A stretch of 64,000 nt of DNA from NCBI GenBank assembly GCA_963782045.1, contig CAWAIR010000006.1, forward strand, positions 124,001 to 188,000, in the 5' to 3' direction. Shown here one piece after another: positions 36,814-44,945 of this stretch. This DNA is from CAVSRC01 sp963782045. Its GTDB lineage: Bacteria > Pseudomonadota > Alphaproteobacteria > Rhizobiales > Kaistiaceae. Both the position numbers and the translations under genes were made by a program. Below the pieces are notes generated by a model. The model worked only from the letters and a program-made list of their open reading frames with translations. It was not told where the DNA came from and did not search any database. The first letter of the stretch is position 1; each line of letters begins with the position of its first letter.

Positions 36814-36975
36814 GTGGATGTCCTCCCAGTCGGGCGATCATTCCGCGCGGGAGCGGGTCGCGTCAATTGCGCCAATGCCGCGCCGCCCTTGCGGGCGGGC
36901 ACCATACGCGCCATTCTTTGCGGCACGGTCACGGCCTCGCCCGTCCCACCGCTCGCACACTGAAGGAAATCCCCC

Positions 36976-37899
36976 ATGGAAACCCGCAAGCTCGGGCCGT
37001 CCGGCCTTGAGGTCTCGTTGGTCGGCCTCGGCACCAACCAGTTCGGCGGCCGTCTCGACCTCGAGGCGTCGCGCCAGGTCATCCACAAGGCGCTGGATAT
37101 CGGTATCACCCATTTCGACACGGCCGATGTCTACGGCAACAGCGGCGGCTCGGAGACGATCATCGGCGAGGTGCTGGGCGCGCGGCGCAAGGAAGTGACG
37201 CTCGCCACCAAGTTCGGCAAGCCGATGGCCGGCGTGCACGAAGAGCATCGCGGCAGCCGCGCCTATGTGTTCTCGGCGGTCGAAGCGAGCCTCCGGCGCC
37301 TCAAGACCGAGGTCATCGACCTCCTGTGGATGCACGAGCCCGACCCGTCGACGCCGATGGAGGAGACCTTCCGCGCGCTCGAGGAGATGAAGAAGGCCGG
37401 CAAGGTGCGCGTCGTCGGCGCCTCCAATTTCGACGCCAGCCAGCTCACCGCCGCCGCCGATGCCGCCAGGACGGCCGGCGTGCAGGGCTTCGTGGCGGCG
37501 CAGGACGAATACAGCCTGCTCCACCGCTCCCACGAGACCGGGCTGTTCCCGGCGCTGGGGAAACTCGGCCTCAGCCTGGTGCCCTATTTCCCGCTGTCGG
37601 GCGGGGCGCTCTCGGGCAAATACCGCAGGGACAAGACCTTCCCGGCCGGCACGCGGCTCACCGAGGACAGCCGCTTCATCAAGCCGCACTGGGACATGAT
37701 CGAGACGCTCACCGCCTTCGCCGAAGCACGCGGCCACACGCTGCTCGAGCTCGCCATGAGCTGGCTCGCCTGCAAGCCGCTCACCGCCTCGATCATCGCC
37801 GGCGCCACCAGGCCGGAACAGGTCGAATCCAACGCGGCCTCGGTCGGCTGGAAGCTCTCCGCCGAGGAGATGGCGGAGGTGGAAAAGCTCACGGCCTGA
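36976..37899 (+). CDS. Aldo/keto reductase
   Basis: NAD(P)-dependent oxidoreductase of 307 residues, (beta/alpha)8 fold. The catalytic tetrad is visible: Asp in THFDTADVYG, Tyr in the same block, Lys in LATKFGKP and His in DLLWMHEPDPS. The cofactor end has GASNF and IIAGATRPEQVESN. AAGGAA precedes the ATG at 36976. Divergent from fucU by 162 bases; a sugar dehydrogenase role beside the mutarotase and lactonase is a sensible guess. Confidence 0.85.
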   Translation: METRKLGPSGLEVSLVGLGTNQFGGRLDLEASRQVIHKALDIGITHFDTADVYGNSGGSETIIGEVLGARRKEVTLATKFGKPMAGVHEEHRGSRAYVFSAVEASLRRLKTEVIDLLWMHEPDPSTPMEETFRALEEMKKAGKVRVVGASNFDASQLTAAADAARTAGVQGFVAAQDEYSLLHRSHETGLFPALGKLGLSLVPYFPLSGGALSGKYRRDKTFPAGTRLTEDSRFIKPHWDMIETLTAFAEARGHTLLELAMSWLACKPLTASIIAGATRPEQVESNAASVGWKLSAEEMAEVEKLTA

Positions 37900-37936
37900 C
37901 GCTGGCGCCTCTGGCAAGTGCGCAGGGCACACCTTA

Positions 37937-37958
37937 CATATCGTAAAATTACGATGTG
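37937..37958. promoter_or_regulatory. AT-rich palindrome upstream of trxC
   Basis: CATATCGTAA (37937-37946), two bases, then TTACGATGTG (37949-37958): nine of ten positions match as an inverted repeat, in an AT-rich island inside GC-rich DNA, 45 bases before the trxC start. A regulator site of the MarR or ArsR type is plausible; the protein is unknown. Confidence 0.5.
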
Positions 37959-38003
37959 TGCCGGGGGCGCGCTCCCGGCGCCTGTTGAGGAGCCCGCCCG
38001 ACC

Positions 38004-38459
38004 ATGCCCACAGAGACCGTCCGCCATATCGTCTGTCCCCACTGCGCCGCCGTGAACCGGCTGCCGGCCGAGAAGCCCGCGGCCGACGCCAAATGCGGCG
38101 TCTGCCACGAGCCGCTGTTTTCGGGACACCCCTCGCCGGGGACCACGGCCAACTTCGCCAAACACATCGCCCGCAACGACGTGCCGGTGGTGGTCGATTT
38201 CTGGGCCGAGTGGTGCGCGCCCTGCCGGATGATGGCGCCGGTCTTCGAGCGGGTGGCGGCCGAGATGGAGCCCAACGTCCGCTTCCTCAAGGTCGACACC
38301 GAGAGCGAGCCGGAGATCGCCAACCGCTATCGCATCCAGGGCATCCCGACGGTGATGGTCTTCCGCAAGGGCAGGCCGATCGCCCACCGCGCCGGCGCCA
38401 TGGATGCAGGCTCGCTGAGGGCGTGGCTGAGCCAGGTGACGGCCGTGCCGGCGGCGTGA
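38004..38459 (+). CDS. trxC: Thioredoxin TrxC (thioredoxin 2)
   Basis: Cytosolic disulfide reductase of 151 residues. The N-terminal zinc finger has two CxxC pairs (CPHC near residue 11, CGVC near 31), the hallmark of TrxC, and the active site is DFWAEWCAPCRMM. RIQGIPTVMVFRKG holds the cis-Pro. The palindrome 45 bases upstream suggests specific control, in line with TrxC being stress-induced in other bacteria. Confidence 0.92.
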   Translation: MPTETVRHIVCPHCAAVNRLPAEKPAADAKCGVCHEPLFSGHPSPGTTANFAKHIARNDVPVVVDFWAEWCAPCRMMAPVFERVAAEMEPNVRFLKVDTESEPEIANRYRIQGIPTVMVFRKGRPIAHRAGAMDAGSLRAWLSQVTAVPAA

Positions 38460-38571
38460 CCCCACGTTTTCGCGCGGGAACGAGAAGGCAATTATTTCGT
38501 GTTGTCCCTGCGCTAGCAGGGAACCCGGGGCTCACTGACGCTCCGTGATCACCAACGAGCGCGTGCGAATA

Positions 38572-38603
38572 CTGTCGTGCCCGCTCGCGGGCGGGCACGA
38601 CAG
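38572..38603. terminator. Hairpin between convergent trxC and efp
   Basis: CTGTCGTGCCCG (38572-38583) and CGGGCACGACAG (38592-38603) form a perfect 12-bp stem with an 8-base loop. It lies between two converging genes and probably stops both, though no T tract is present. A smaller stem TCCCTGC/GCAGGGA is at 38505-38522. Confidence 0.6.
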
Positions 38604-38627
38604 CGCGTGCGGAGGGGAGGCTCGGCG

Positions 38628-39194
38628 TCAGTCCTTGGCGCGCTCGACGTAGGAACCGTCGGCGGTCATCACCACGATGCGCGTGCCGACCGCGATGTGC
38701 GGCGGCACGTTGGTCTTGACGCCGTTCGACAGAAGCGCCGGCTTGTAGGACGAGGCGGCGGTCTGGCCCTTCATCGCCGGATCGGTCTCGACCACCTCCA
38801 GCGTCACCCGCTGCGGCAGTTCGATGGCGATCGGATTGCCCTCGTAGATCGAGAGCCGCACCGTCATGTTCTCCTGGAGATAGGGCGCCAGATCGCCGAC
38901 AATGTCCTTGGAGACGTGGATCTGCTCGAAATTCTCGCCGTTCATGAAGGTGAAACCGTCGCCGTCTTCGAACAGGTACTGGTAGTCATGGTCCTCGACG
39001 AAGGCGCGCTCGATCTGCTCGGTGGTCTTGTAGCGCTGCGACACCTTCACGCCGTCGGAGATGCGGCGCATGTCGATCTGCGTGGTGGGCGTGCCCTTGC
39101 CGGGGTGGAAGTTCTCGGCGGTGAGCACGACGTAGAGCTGGCCGTCGACCTCGACGACGTTGCCCTTGCGGACCTGGCTGGCGATGACTTTCAA
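38628..39194 (-). CDS. efp: Translation elongation factor P
   Basis: EF-P, 188 residues, relieves ribosome stalling at polyproline. The modifiable Lys lies in NFHPGKGTPTTQIDMRRISD near residue 34. The start at 39194 is a TTG (LKVIASQVRKGN) preceded by GAGG; longer in-frame starts up to 39293 would run into the epmA start region and exceed the family length of about 188. Divergent from epmA and epmB, which modify this Lys with beta-lysine, so target and modifiers share one locus. Confidence 0.92.
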   Translation of the reverse strand: MKVIASQVRKGNVVEVDGQLYVVLTAENFHPGKGTPTTQIDMRRISDGVKVSQRYKTTEQIERAFVEDHDYQYLFEDGDGFTFMNGENFEQIHVSKDIVGDLAPYLQENMTVRLSIYEGNPIAIELPQRVTLEVVETDPAMKGQTAASSYKPALLSNGVKTNVPPHIAVGTRIVVMTADGSYVERAKD

Positions 39195-39291
39195 GGTGAC
39201 CTCGGCTAATTGCTGCGGCGGCGACCGGGCTGCCAATTCGGCGCGCACCTTAGCGATTTTGCCGGCGACTGCCAGAGGATTGTGAACGTTC

Positions 39292-40360
39292 ATGGCCAGC
39301 GGTGTCTCATCTGAAACGGCCGGTTTGCCGCCCTTCTGGAACCGCGGACGCCACCGCGACCGGCGGCCTTACCTTATGGCGCGCAACCGCATCACGGCGG
39401 CGCTCAGGCACTGGTTCGCCCAGCGAGGCTTCGTCGAGACCGAGGCGGCCATCCTCCAGGTCTCGCCCGGAAACGAGACCCACCTGCATGGTTTCGCTAC
39501 CGAAATGATCGGCCCGGACGGCACCCGGGCGACCCGCTACCTGCACACCTCGCCGGAATTCGCCCTGAAGAAGCTGCTGGTGGCGGGCGAGGAGAAGATC
39601 GTCGATTTCGCCCGCGTCTTCCGCAATCGCGAGCTTGGCGCCCTGCATGCGCCTGAATTCACCATGGTCGAGTGGTACCGCGCCGGCGCCCCCTATGACG
39701 TAATCATGGCCGACTGCGCGGCGCTTCTCGGCGAGGCGGCGCGGGCGGCCGGCACCGAAACGCTCCGCTGGCGCGAGCGCACGGCCGATGCTTTCGCCGC
39801 GCCGGAGCGGCTGACCGTCGCCGACGCCTTCCTCATCCACGCCGGCATCGAGCTGGTCGGTGTCCTGGGTGACCGCGCCGCCTTCGCCACCGCCGCGATC
39901 GCCCGCGGCAACCGCGTCGCTGCCGACGACACCTGGTCGGACATCTTCAGCCGCGTTCTGGTGGAGCAGGTCGAGCCGAAGCTCGGCATCGGCCGCGCGA
40001 CGCTGCTCTGCGAATACCCGCTGTCGGAGGCGGCGCTGGCGCGGGCCAAGCCAGACGACCCGCGCTTCGCTGAGCGTTTCGAGCTCTATGCCTGCGGTGT
40101 TGAGCTGGCTAATGGTTTTGCCGAGTTGACCGACGCCGCCGAACAACGCACGGCGCTTCGCCGCCGACATGGACGAGAAGGCGCGCATCCATGGCGAGCG
40201 CTATCCGCTCGACGAGGATTTTCTCGCCGCGCTGGCCGAGATGCCGGAAGCCAGCGGCGTGGCGCTCGGTCTCGACCGGCTGGTGATGCTGGCGACCGGC
40301 GCACCCTCCATCGACAGGGTGCAGTGGACGCCGGTCGCGGGCGTGGAGATCGAGCGATGA
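39292..40360 (+). CDS. epmA: EF-P beta-lysine ligase EpmA (one frameshift)
   Basis: Lysyl-tRNA-synthetase paralogue (GenX/PoxA/YjeA) that attaches (R)-beta-lysine to EF-P. Class II synthetase motifs: motif 2 in FARVFRNRELGALHAPEFTM VEWYR and motif 3 in SGVALGLDRLVMLATG near the end. It lacks the tRNA anticodon domain, as EpmA does. A frame break near 40155 (probably one extra A) separates AEQR from RFAADMDEKARIHGERYPLD. About 355 residues after repair. The stop overlaps the next ATG (ATGA at 40357-40360). Confidence 0.88.
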
Positions 40361-41589
40361 ACGACATGAGGCCGATCAAGCACGGCACGGCTCACAACCT
40401 CCCCCTTGAGGGGAGGTCGAAGTCGGCAAGCGCAGCGACGCCGGCTTCGGGAGGGGGTCAGACCGTCTCGGCTCCCACCCCCTCCCGAAATTCGTCTTCG
40501 CCTTCGGCTCAACGAATTTCGACCTCCCCTCAAGGGGGAGGTTCACCCCGGGCGGGCACTTTGCGCTCCATCGCCGACCTCGTTTCGGCGGGCCTCGTCC
40601 CAGAGGCGAAGCGCGCCGAACTGGAGGCGGTGGCGGCGCGCTACGCGGTGGCGGTGACGCCGGCGATTGTCCGGCTGATCGACGCTAGCGATCCCGCCGA
40701 TCCGATCGCGCGGCAGTTCGTGCCGGACGCCGCCGAGCTGACGACGACGCCTGACGAGCGCGCCGACCCCATCGGCGACGCCGTGCATCAGGCAGCGGAC
40801 GGGCTGATCCACCGCTATCCCGACCGGGTGCTGTTCAAGCTGGTCACCGTCTGCCCGGTCTATTGCCGCTTCTGCTTCCGCCGCGAGACGGTCGGCCAGT
40901 TGGGCTCCGGCATGCTGTCGCAGGGCGCCATCGACGCGGCGCTCGGCTACATCCGCGATCACGACGAGATCTGGGAGGTGATCCTGTCGGGCGGCGACCC
41001 GCTGATCGCCGCGCCCCGGCGGCTGAAGGCGGTGATGCTTGCGCTTGCCGGCATCGACCACGTCAAGGTGGTCCGCTTCCACAGCCGCGTGCCGGTGGTG
41101 GCGCCGGAGCGCGTGACGGACGAACTCGTGGCCGCGCTCACCGCCTCCGGCAAGGCGGCCTGGCTCGCCGTCCATGCCAACCATCCGCGCGAGCTGACGG
41201 AAGACGCGCGCGCCGCATTCAAGCGCCTCGCCGCCGGGGGCCTATCGCTCACCAGCCAGACGGTGCTCTTGAAGGGCGTCAACGATGACGCCGAGACGCT
41301 CGCCGCGCTGATGCGCGGCTTCGTCGAAGCGGGCGTCAAGCCCTACTACCTGCATCACGGCGACCTGGCGCCGGGCACCGGCCACTTTCGTACGACCCTC
41401 GCCGAGGGCCGGGCGCTGATGATGGCGCTGCGCGGCCGCCTCTCCGGCCTCTGCCAGCCGACCTACGTGCTCGACATCCCCGGCGGCCATGGCAAGGTGC
41501 CGGTCGGCCCGGACTATGTGTCGCATGCGGACGGCGCCTGCCTCATCGAGGATTTCACCGGCGCCCGCCACAGGCTGTCAGACGGCTGA
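40357..41589 (+). CDS. epmB: EF-P (lysine 2,3-aminomutase) EpmB with an N-terminal repeat-encoded insert
   Basis: Radical SAM lysine 2,3-aminomutase (YjeK) that makes beta-lysine for EpmA. The Fe-S motif CPVYCRFCFRR (CxxxCxxC) is near residue 168, followed by ILSGGDPLIA and PLP-binding family segments such as VLLKGVNDD and YYLHHGDLAPGTGHF. The ATG at 40357 overlaps the epmA stop. Residues about 14-62 are low-complexity text (HNLPLEGRSKSASAATPASG and on) coded by a palindromic repeat inserted in frame between MNDMRPIKHGTA and the normal GTLRSIADLVSAGL. If this peptide is made it is probably a disordered N-terminal extension. A start downstream of the repeat is not obvious. Confidence 0.87.
   Translation: MNDMRPIKHGTAHNLPLEGRSKSASAATPASGGGQTVSAPTPSRNSSSPSAQRISTSPQGGGSPRAGTLRSIADLVSAGLVPEAKRAELEAVAARYAVAVTPAIVRLIDASDPADPIARQFVPDAAELTTTPDERADPIGDAVHQAADGLIHRYPDRVLFKLVTVCPVYCRFCFRRETVGQLGSGMLSQGAIDAALGYIRDHDEIWEVILSGGDPLIAAPRRLKAVMLALAGIDHVKVVRFHSRVPVVAPERVTDELVAALTASGKAAWLAVHANHPRELTEDARAAFKRLAAGGLSLTSQTVLLKGVNDDAETLAALMRGFVEAGVKPYYLHHGDLAPGTGHFRTTLAEGRALMMALRGRLSGLCQPTYVLDIPGGHGKVPVGPDYVSHADGACLIEDFTGARHRLSDG
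40396..40543. repeat. 148-bp palindromic repeat with 25-bp terminal inverted repeats, inside epmB
   Basis: The ends 40396-40420 and 40519-40543 are perfect 25-base inverted repeats, each itself containing CTCCCC and GGGGAG half-sites. Inside lie a 13-bp inverted repeat around CGGGAGGGGGT/ACCCCCTCCCG and an 8-bp pair AAATTCGT/ACGAATTT, so the element is a mosaic of nested palindromes. No transposase is encoded. It reads open in the epmB frame over its full length. The element at 29116-29315 is built in the same way and shares the CTCCCC/GGGGAG arms. Confidence 0.85.
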
Positions 41590-41678
41590 CGAGCTCCCTC
41601 GGCCGGCCGTCAGCGCCCCTCTCCTAGACAGGGCCAATCCGGGCGACCTCCCCGGCACCAACCAAGGAGAGAGACCAC

Positions 41679-41933
41679 ATGCGCAAGACCCTCATCGCCG
41701 TCATCGCCGCCGCCCCGCTCGTCGCGCTCGGCGCCGCCGCCTTCGCCGCCCAGCCGACCACGGCGAGCAAGAACGACGACCTGTTCGTCAAGGCGAGCAG
41801 CACCGCATCCGCGGCCGAGAAGGCCGAGCCGCTGAAGGGCGTCAACATCAAGTCGATCGCGCGCGGCGACGACGGCCAGGAGCACGGCCTCAAAGGAGAG
41901 CATGGCGAGATGGGCGAAGGGATGGACGACTGA
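41679..41933 (+). CDS. Small secreted protein of unknown function
   Basis: An 84-residue precursor with a clear Sec signal peptide (MRKTLIAVIAAAPLVALGAA, probable cleavage after AFA near residue 23). The mature part of about 60 residues is polar and charged, without Cys, and ends in an acidic/His-Gly-Met patch (EHGLKGEHGEMGEGMDD) that could bind a metal. Good AAGGAGAGAGACC before the ATG and a textbook terminator after the stop show it is a real monocistronic gene. No family recognised. Confidence 0.75.
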   Translation: MRKTLIAVIAAAPLVALGAAAFAAQPTTASKNDDLFVKASSTASAAEKAEPLKGVNIKSIARGDDGQEHGLKGEHGEMGEGMDD

Positions 41934-41957
41934 TCCCCGGTCCCGTTCCGATGGAAA

Positions 41958-41991
41958 GGGCGGCGCAGGCCGTGCGCCGCCCTCTCTTTTT
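41958..41991 (+). terminator. Rho-independent terminator
   Basis: GGGCGGCGCA (41958-41967) and TGCGCCGCCC (41973-41982) form a perfect 10-bp stem with a GGCCG loop, followed by TCTCTTTTT. It ends the small secreted-protein gene at 41933. Confidence 0.92.
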
Positions 41992-42091
41992 GCCCCACGC
42001 CCTTGTGATCGTTGCCTGTTCGATCGTGAACGCAGTTGATCGCAAGGCCCCCTAGAGTGAAGGTCAGCAAGATCAATCAGAGGACCTTCGC

Positions 42092-42697
42092 ATGATCACC
42101 CGCCGCGCCGCGCTCGGCCTGATGACCGGAGCCCTTGCCGTCGCGGCTCTGTCCGCCCTGCCCGGCGCTGCCTCCGCCGCCGAGCGCGTGCCCTTCGACC
42201 GGGCGGCCTTCGAGGCGGCGCTGAAGACGGGCGGGCCGGTGCTCGTCGACGTCTCGGCAACCTGGTGCATCACCTGCAAACAGCAGCACGTCGTGCTCGA
42301 CAGGCTCTTCGCGGAGCCGAAATATGCCGGCTTCACCGTCTTCACGGTCGACTACGACACCGAAAAGGACGTCATGCGCTCCTTCGGCGTGCAGCAGCGC
42401 GCCACGCTGATCGCCTTCAAGGGCGGCAAGGAGGTCGACCGCGCCTCCTGGCAGACGAGCGAGGCGGCGATCGCGGCGCTGCTCGCCAAGGCCGTCGAGC
42501 CGGCCACAGCCAAGCGCGCCCCATGTTGGCCACCGTCGGTCTCGCTTTCCTGGCCGGCGTTCTGTCGGTGCTGTCGCCCTGCGTGCTGCCGCTCCTGCCA
42601 CTGGTCTTCGCCGGAGCGGCGGCTGAGCACCGCTACGGGCCATTGGCACTCGCCGGCGGGCTGGCGCTGTCCTTCACCGTCATCGGCCTGTTCGTAG
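42092..42697 (+). CDS. Exported thioredoxin-like protein (DsbD-gamma-like); 3' end uncertain
   Basis: Begins with a twin-arginine signal (MITRRAALGLMTGALAVAAL, cleavage near ASA, residue 29), then a thioredoxin-like domain with the redox pair in DVSATWCITCKQQHVVLDRL and the cis-Pro position replaced by RATLIAF. Closest in style to the C-terminal domain of DsbD. The recognisable domain ends near 42520 (LLAKAVEPATAKRA); the frame then runs on 175 bases into the ccdA gene, which is probably caused by a missed stop or a one-base error. Together with CcdA just downstream it would make a split DsbD that brings electrons to the periplasm. Confidence 0.72.
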   Translation: MITRRAALGLMTGALAVAALSALPGAASAAERVPFDRAAFEAALKTGGPVLVDVSATWCITCKQQHVVLDRLFAEPKYAGFTVFTVDYDTEKDVMRSFGVQQRATLIAFKGGKEVDRASWQTSEAAIAALLAKAVEPATAKRAPCWPPSVSLSWPAFCRCCRPACCRSCHWSSPERRLSTATGHWHSPAGWRCPSPSSACS

Positions 42698-43242
42698 CGA
42701 CAGTCGGCTTCGCCATCGGCCTCGATTCGGATTTCTTCCGCCTGGTCGCCGCGATCCTCTTCATCGTCGTCGGCGCGGTGCTGGTGGTGCCGTCGTTCCA
42801 GGCGCGGCTGGCGACGGCGGCCGGCCCGGTGAGCAACTGGAGCGAACGGCATTTCGGCGCCCTGCCGACGGCCGGGATCAGCGGCCAGTTCGCCCTCGGC
42901 CTGCTGCTTGGCGCGGTGTGGATTCCCTGCGTCGGCCCGACGCTCGGCGCCGCTTCGCTGCTCGCCGCGCAGGGCCGCGACCTCGGCGGCGTCGCGCTCA
43001 CCATGCTTGCCTTCGGTCTCGGCGCGGCGCTGCCGCTCGCCCTCCTCGGCTCGCTGTCGCGCGCCGCAATCATGCGCTGGCGCGATCGGCTGGCCGGGGC
43101 CGGCAAGGGCATCAAGATGGCGCTTGGCGCGGTCCTCATCGTCGCCGGCGCGGCGATCCTCGCCGGCTACGACCACACGCTGGAGACGGCGCTGGTGCAG
43201 GCCTCGCCGGACTGGCTGACCGCGCTGACCACGCGCTATTGA
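42523..43242 (+). CDS. ccdA: Cytochrome c biogenesis/thiol transporter protein CcdA
   Basis: Membrane protein of 239 residues, six predicted helices, family DsbD-beta/CcdA. The two redox Cys are in VLSPCVLPLLPL (helix 1, near residue 19) and WIPCVGPTLGAASLL (helix 4). It moves electrons from cytosolic thioredoxin to periplasmic thioredoxin-like proteins, here most likely the product of the preceding gene. Start ATG 42523. Converges on the molybdoenzyme gene 10 bases away. Confidence 0.85.
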   Translation: MLATVGLAFLAGVLSVLSPCVLPLLPLVFAGAAAEHRYGPLALAGGLALSFTVIGLFVATVGFAIGLDSDFFRLVAAILFIVVGAVLVVPSFQARLATAAGPVSNWSERHFGALPTAGISGQFALGLLLGAVWIPCVGPTLGAASLLAAQGRDLGGVALTMLAFGLGAALPLALLGSLSRAAIMRWRDRLAGAGKGIKMALGAVLIVAGAAILAGYDHTLETALVQASPDWLTALTTRY

Positions 43243-43252
43243 GGCGGCCGTA

Positions 43253-44020
43253 TCAGACCCCGGCGTACCAGTTGTAGCTGCCGACATCCTCCCAGAAGCC
43301 GCCACGGCCGCCGCCGATCTTGTCCAAGCTCTCCACCGCCTCGACCCGCATGACGAACTTCGCCTGCTTGTAGCCGAGCTGGCGCTCGACCCTGAGGCGC
43401 AGCGGAGCGCCGTGGCCGATCGGCAGGGCCTGACCGTTCATGCCGTAGGCGAGGATCGTCTGGGGATGGAAGGCGGCGTCGAGATCGATGCTTTCGTAGT
43501 AGTTGGTGCCGTTGAAATCATCGGCGCAATGAAAGACGGCGTAACGCGCCCTGTCGGTGAGCTTGGCCTTGTCGAGCACGGCGGAAAGCGGCACGCCGGT
43601 CCACTCGCCGATGGCGCTCCAGCCCTCGACGCAGTCGTGCCGGGTGATCTGGGTGCGCGCCGGCATCGCCCGCAAGTCAGCGAGCGACAGCGATTGCGGC
43701 GCCGCGACAAGGCCGTCGACCTTGAGCTGGTAATCGGCGAAATCGTTCGCCGCCAGGCGCTGCCATTCGGGATTGCGGGCGCTGGTGTTGCCGTTGGTGC
43801 GGAAATCCGGCGACATCTCGGCTTCGCTGTATTCGGGGGCGAGCGCGTTGCCGGCGAAGAAGCGCTGGATGCGATAGCTCAGCCACTCGCCGGTGCCGAG
43901 GAAGTGGCGGAAGGTCGGGTTGTAGCTCAGCGCATCGCAGCCCGAGAGCAAGCTCGCCGAGCCGCCGACGGCGAGCGAGGTGAGGAAGCGCCTGCGGCTA
44001 AGCGGTGTCTTCTCGGTCAT
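43253..44020 (-). CDS. YedY/MsrP-like molybdopterin oxidoreductase, Tat-exported
   Basis: Sulfite-oxidase-fold molybdoenzyme of 255 residues. The Tat signal is LSRRRFLTSLAVGGSASLLS, followed by a possible lipobox Cys (LLSGC). The Mo-binding Cys is in ITRHDCVEGWSAIGEWTGVP near residue 124, and GHGAPLRLRVERQLGYKQAK is the family's conserved loop. MsrP reduces methionine sulfoxide in periplasmic proteins; other relatives oxidise sulfite. The start overlaps the cytochrome b stop (ATGA). The partner is a cytochrome b of a different type from MsrQ, so it is a YedY relative rather than the canonical MsrPQ pair. Reductase of the Met-rich protein encoded in the same operon is an attractive guess. Confidence 0.8.
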   Translation of the reverse strand: MTEKTPLSRRRFLTSLAVGGSASLLSGCDALSYNPTFRHFLGTGEWLSYRIQRFFAGNALAPEYSEAEMSPDFRTNGNTSARNPEWQRLAANDFADYQLKVDGLVAAPQSLSLADLRAMPARTQITRHDCVEGWSAIGEWTGVPLSAVLDKAKLTDRARYAVFHCADDFNGTNYYESIDLDAAFHPQTILAYGMNGQALPIGHGAPLRLRVERQLGYKQAKFVMRVEAVESLDKIGGGRGGFWEDVGSYNWYAGV

Positions 44021-44874
44021 GTCTTTTCCTTGGGCAGGCGGTAGCGCCCGGTGATCATCGACCGCAGCTCGTTGATCGGTCCGGCCAGAATCACCATCAG
44101 GATGTGGACCACGAAGAACAGGACGAGCAGGAAGGCGACGATGAAATGGATCGAGCGGGCCGACTGGCGGCCGCCGAAGAGCTCGAGCAGCCATGGCCAG
44201 GCGGCGTCCATGGTCGGCGACATGGTGAGCCCGGTCAGCACCATCAGCGGGATCAGCCCGACGAGCACGGCGAGATAGGCGAGCTTCTGCAGCGTGTTGT
44301 AGCTCCGCGCCGCCTCGCCCCTGGCGAAGGTCAGCGTCGCGTGGCTCTTGACCTCGTCCCACAGGTGGCGCGGCCTGAGTTCGCCCCGGCCGGGCGCGAT
44401 ATCGCGCCACAGGTGCCCGTTGACCACGCTCCACACCAGGTAGAGCAGGATGGCGCCGGCGAAGAACCAGGCAAAGGTCAGGTGCCAGAGGCGGGACAGA
44501 GCGAGATTGTAGTTGGAGGGGATCGTCGCCCATGAGGGAAAGGCCTGCTGGTGCGCCTGTCCGTTCGAATCCCGCCACAGGCCGAGAACGCCGGTGGTGT
44601 CGAAGGTCAGGCCGCCGATCCGCACGAGCCCATGCCCGCCGGCGCTGCCGATCTCAAGCCAGGGCGTGTCGGGATTGGCGCCGTATTGCCCCCAGTAGAG
44701 GCGGGGGTGGGCGTTGAAGATCATCAACCCGCTCATCAGCATGACGAGCAGCACCAGCGCATTGGTCCAGTGCCAGACGCGGGTGGAGACCCGTTGCCGG
44801 TAGATCACCGTCCCGCCCGAAGGCGGGGAGGTGGTGGCGGCCTTTTCCGAATTGGCGTCGGACATCGTTGTCAT
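44017..44874 (-). CDS. Cytochrome b (b561/NiFe-hydrogenase-type) electron-transfer subunit
   Basis: Membrane cytochrome of 285 residues with about four to five helices. Heme-ligand candidates are the His in STRVWHWTNALVLLVMLMSG, in LSRLWHLTFAWFFAGAIL and in ARSIHFIVAFLLVLFFVVHI. The periplasmic part between helices 1 and 2 is long. It would pass electrons from the quinone pool to the molybdoenzyme encoded next. Translationally coupled to it by a 4-base overlap, and 71 bases downstream of the Met-rich protein gene. Confidence 0.82.
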   Translation of the reverse strand: MTTMSDANSEKAATTSPPSGGTVIYRQRVSTRVWHWTNALVLLVMLMSGLMIFNAHPRLYWGQYGANPDTPWLEIGSAGGHGLVRIGGLTFDTTGVLGLWRDSNGQAHQQAFPSWATIPSNYNLALSRLWHLTFAWFFAGAILLYLVWSVVNGHLWRDIAPGRGELRPRHLWDEVKSHATLTFARGEAARSYNTLQKLAYLAVLVGLIPLMVLTGLTMSPTMDAAWPWLLELFGGRQSARSIHFIVAFLLVLFFVVHILMVILAGPINELRSMITGRYRLPKEKT

Positions 44875-44896
44875 TGGTCATCCGTCAGGTGGGTTC

Positions 44897-44929
44897 GCGG
44901 AAGGAGGCGCGGGATCGGCCTCCCTCCGC
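44897..44929 (-). promoter_or_regulatory. Intergenic hairpin between the Met-rich gene and cytochrome b
   Basis: GCGGAAGGAGGC (44897-44908) and GCCTCCCTCCGC (44918-44929) pair over 12 positions with one G-U type mismatch and a 9-base loop. There is no T tract. Located after the highly repetitive first gene of the operon, it could let more of the Met-rich protein be made than of the membrane enzyme. Confidence 0.5.
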
Positions 44930-44945
44930 CTCTGGGAGATGCGGC

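Noticed and set aside
38477..38502. EcfG-type stress promoter (GGAAC, 16 bases, CGTG) after trxC
   Set aside because: The -10 is imperfect and no rightward gene follows it before the terminator hairpin.
44561..44582. A tRNA-like T-loop text GTTCGAATCCC
   Set aside because: It lies inside the cytochrome b coding region and no acceptor, D or anticodon arm can be folded around it.
43253..44874. Canonical MsrPQ pair
   Set aside because: The cytochrome is not of the MsrQ/YedZ ferric-reductase type, so the names msrP and msrQ were not assigned.
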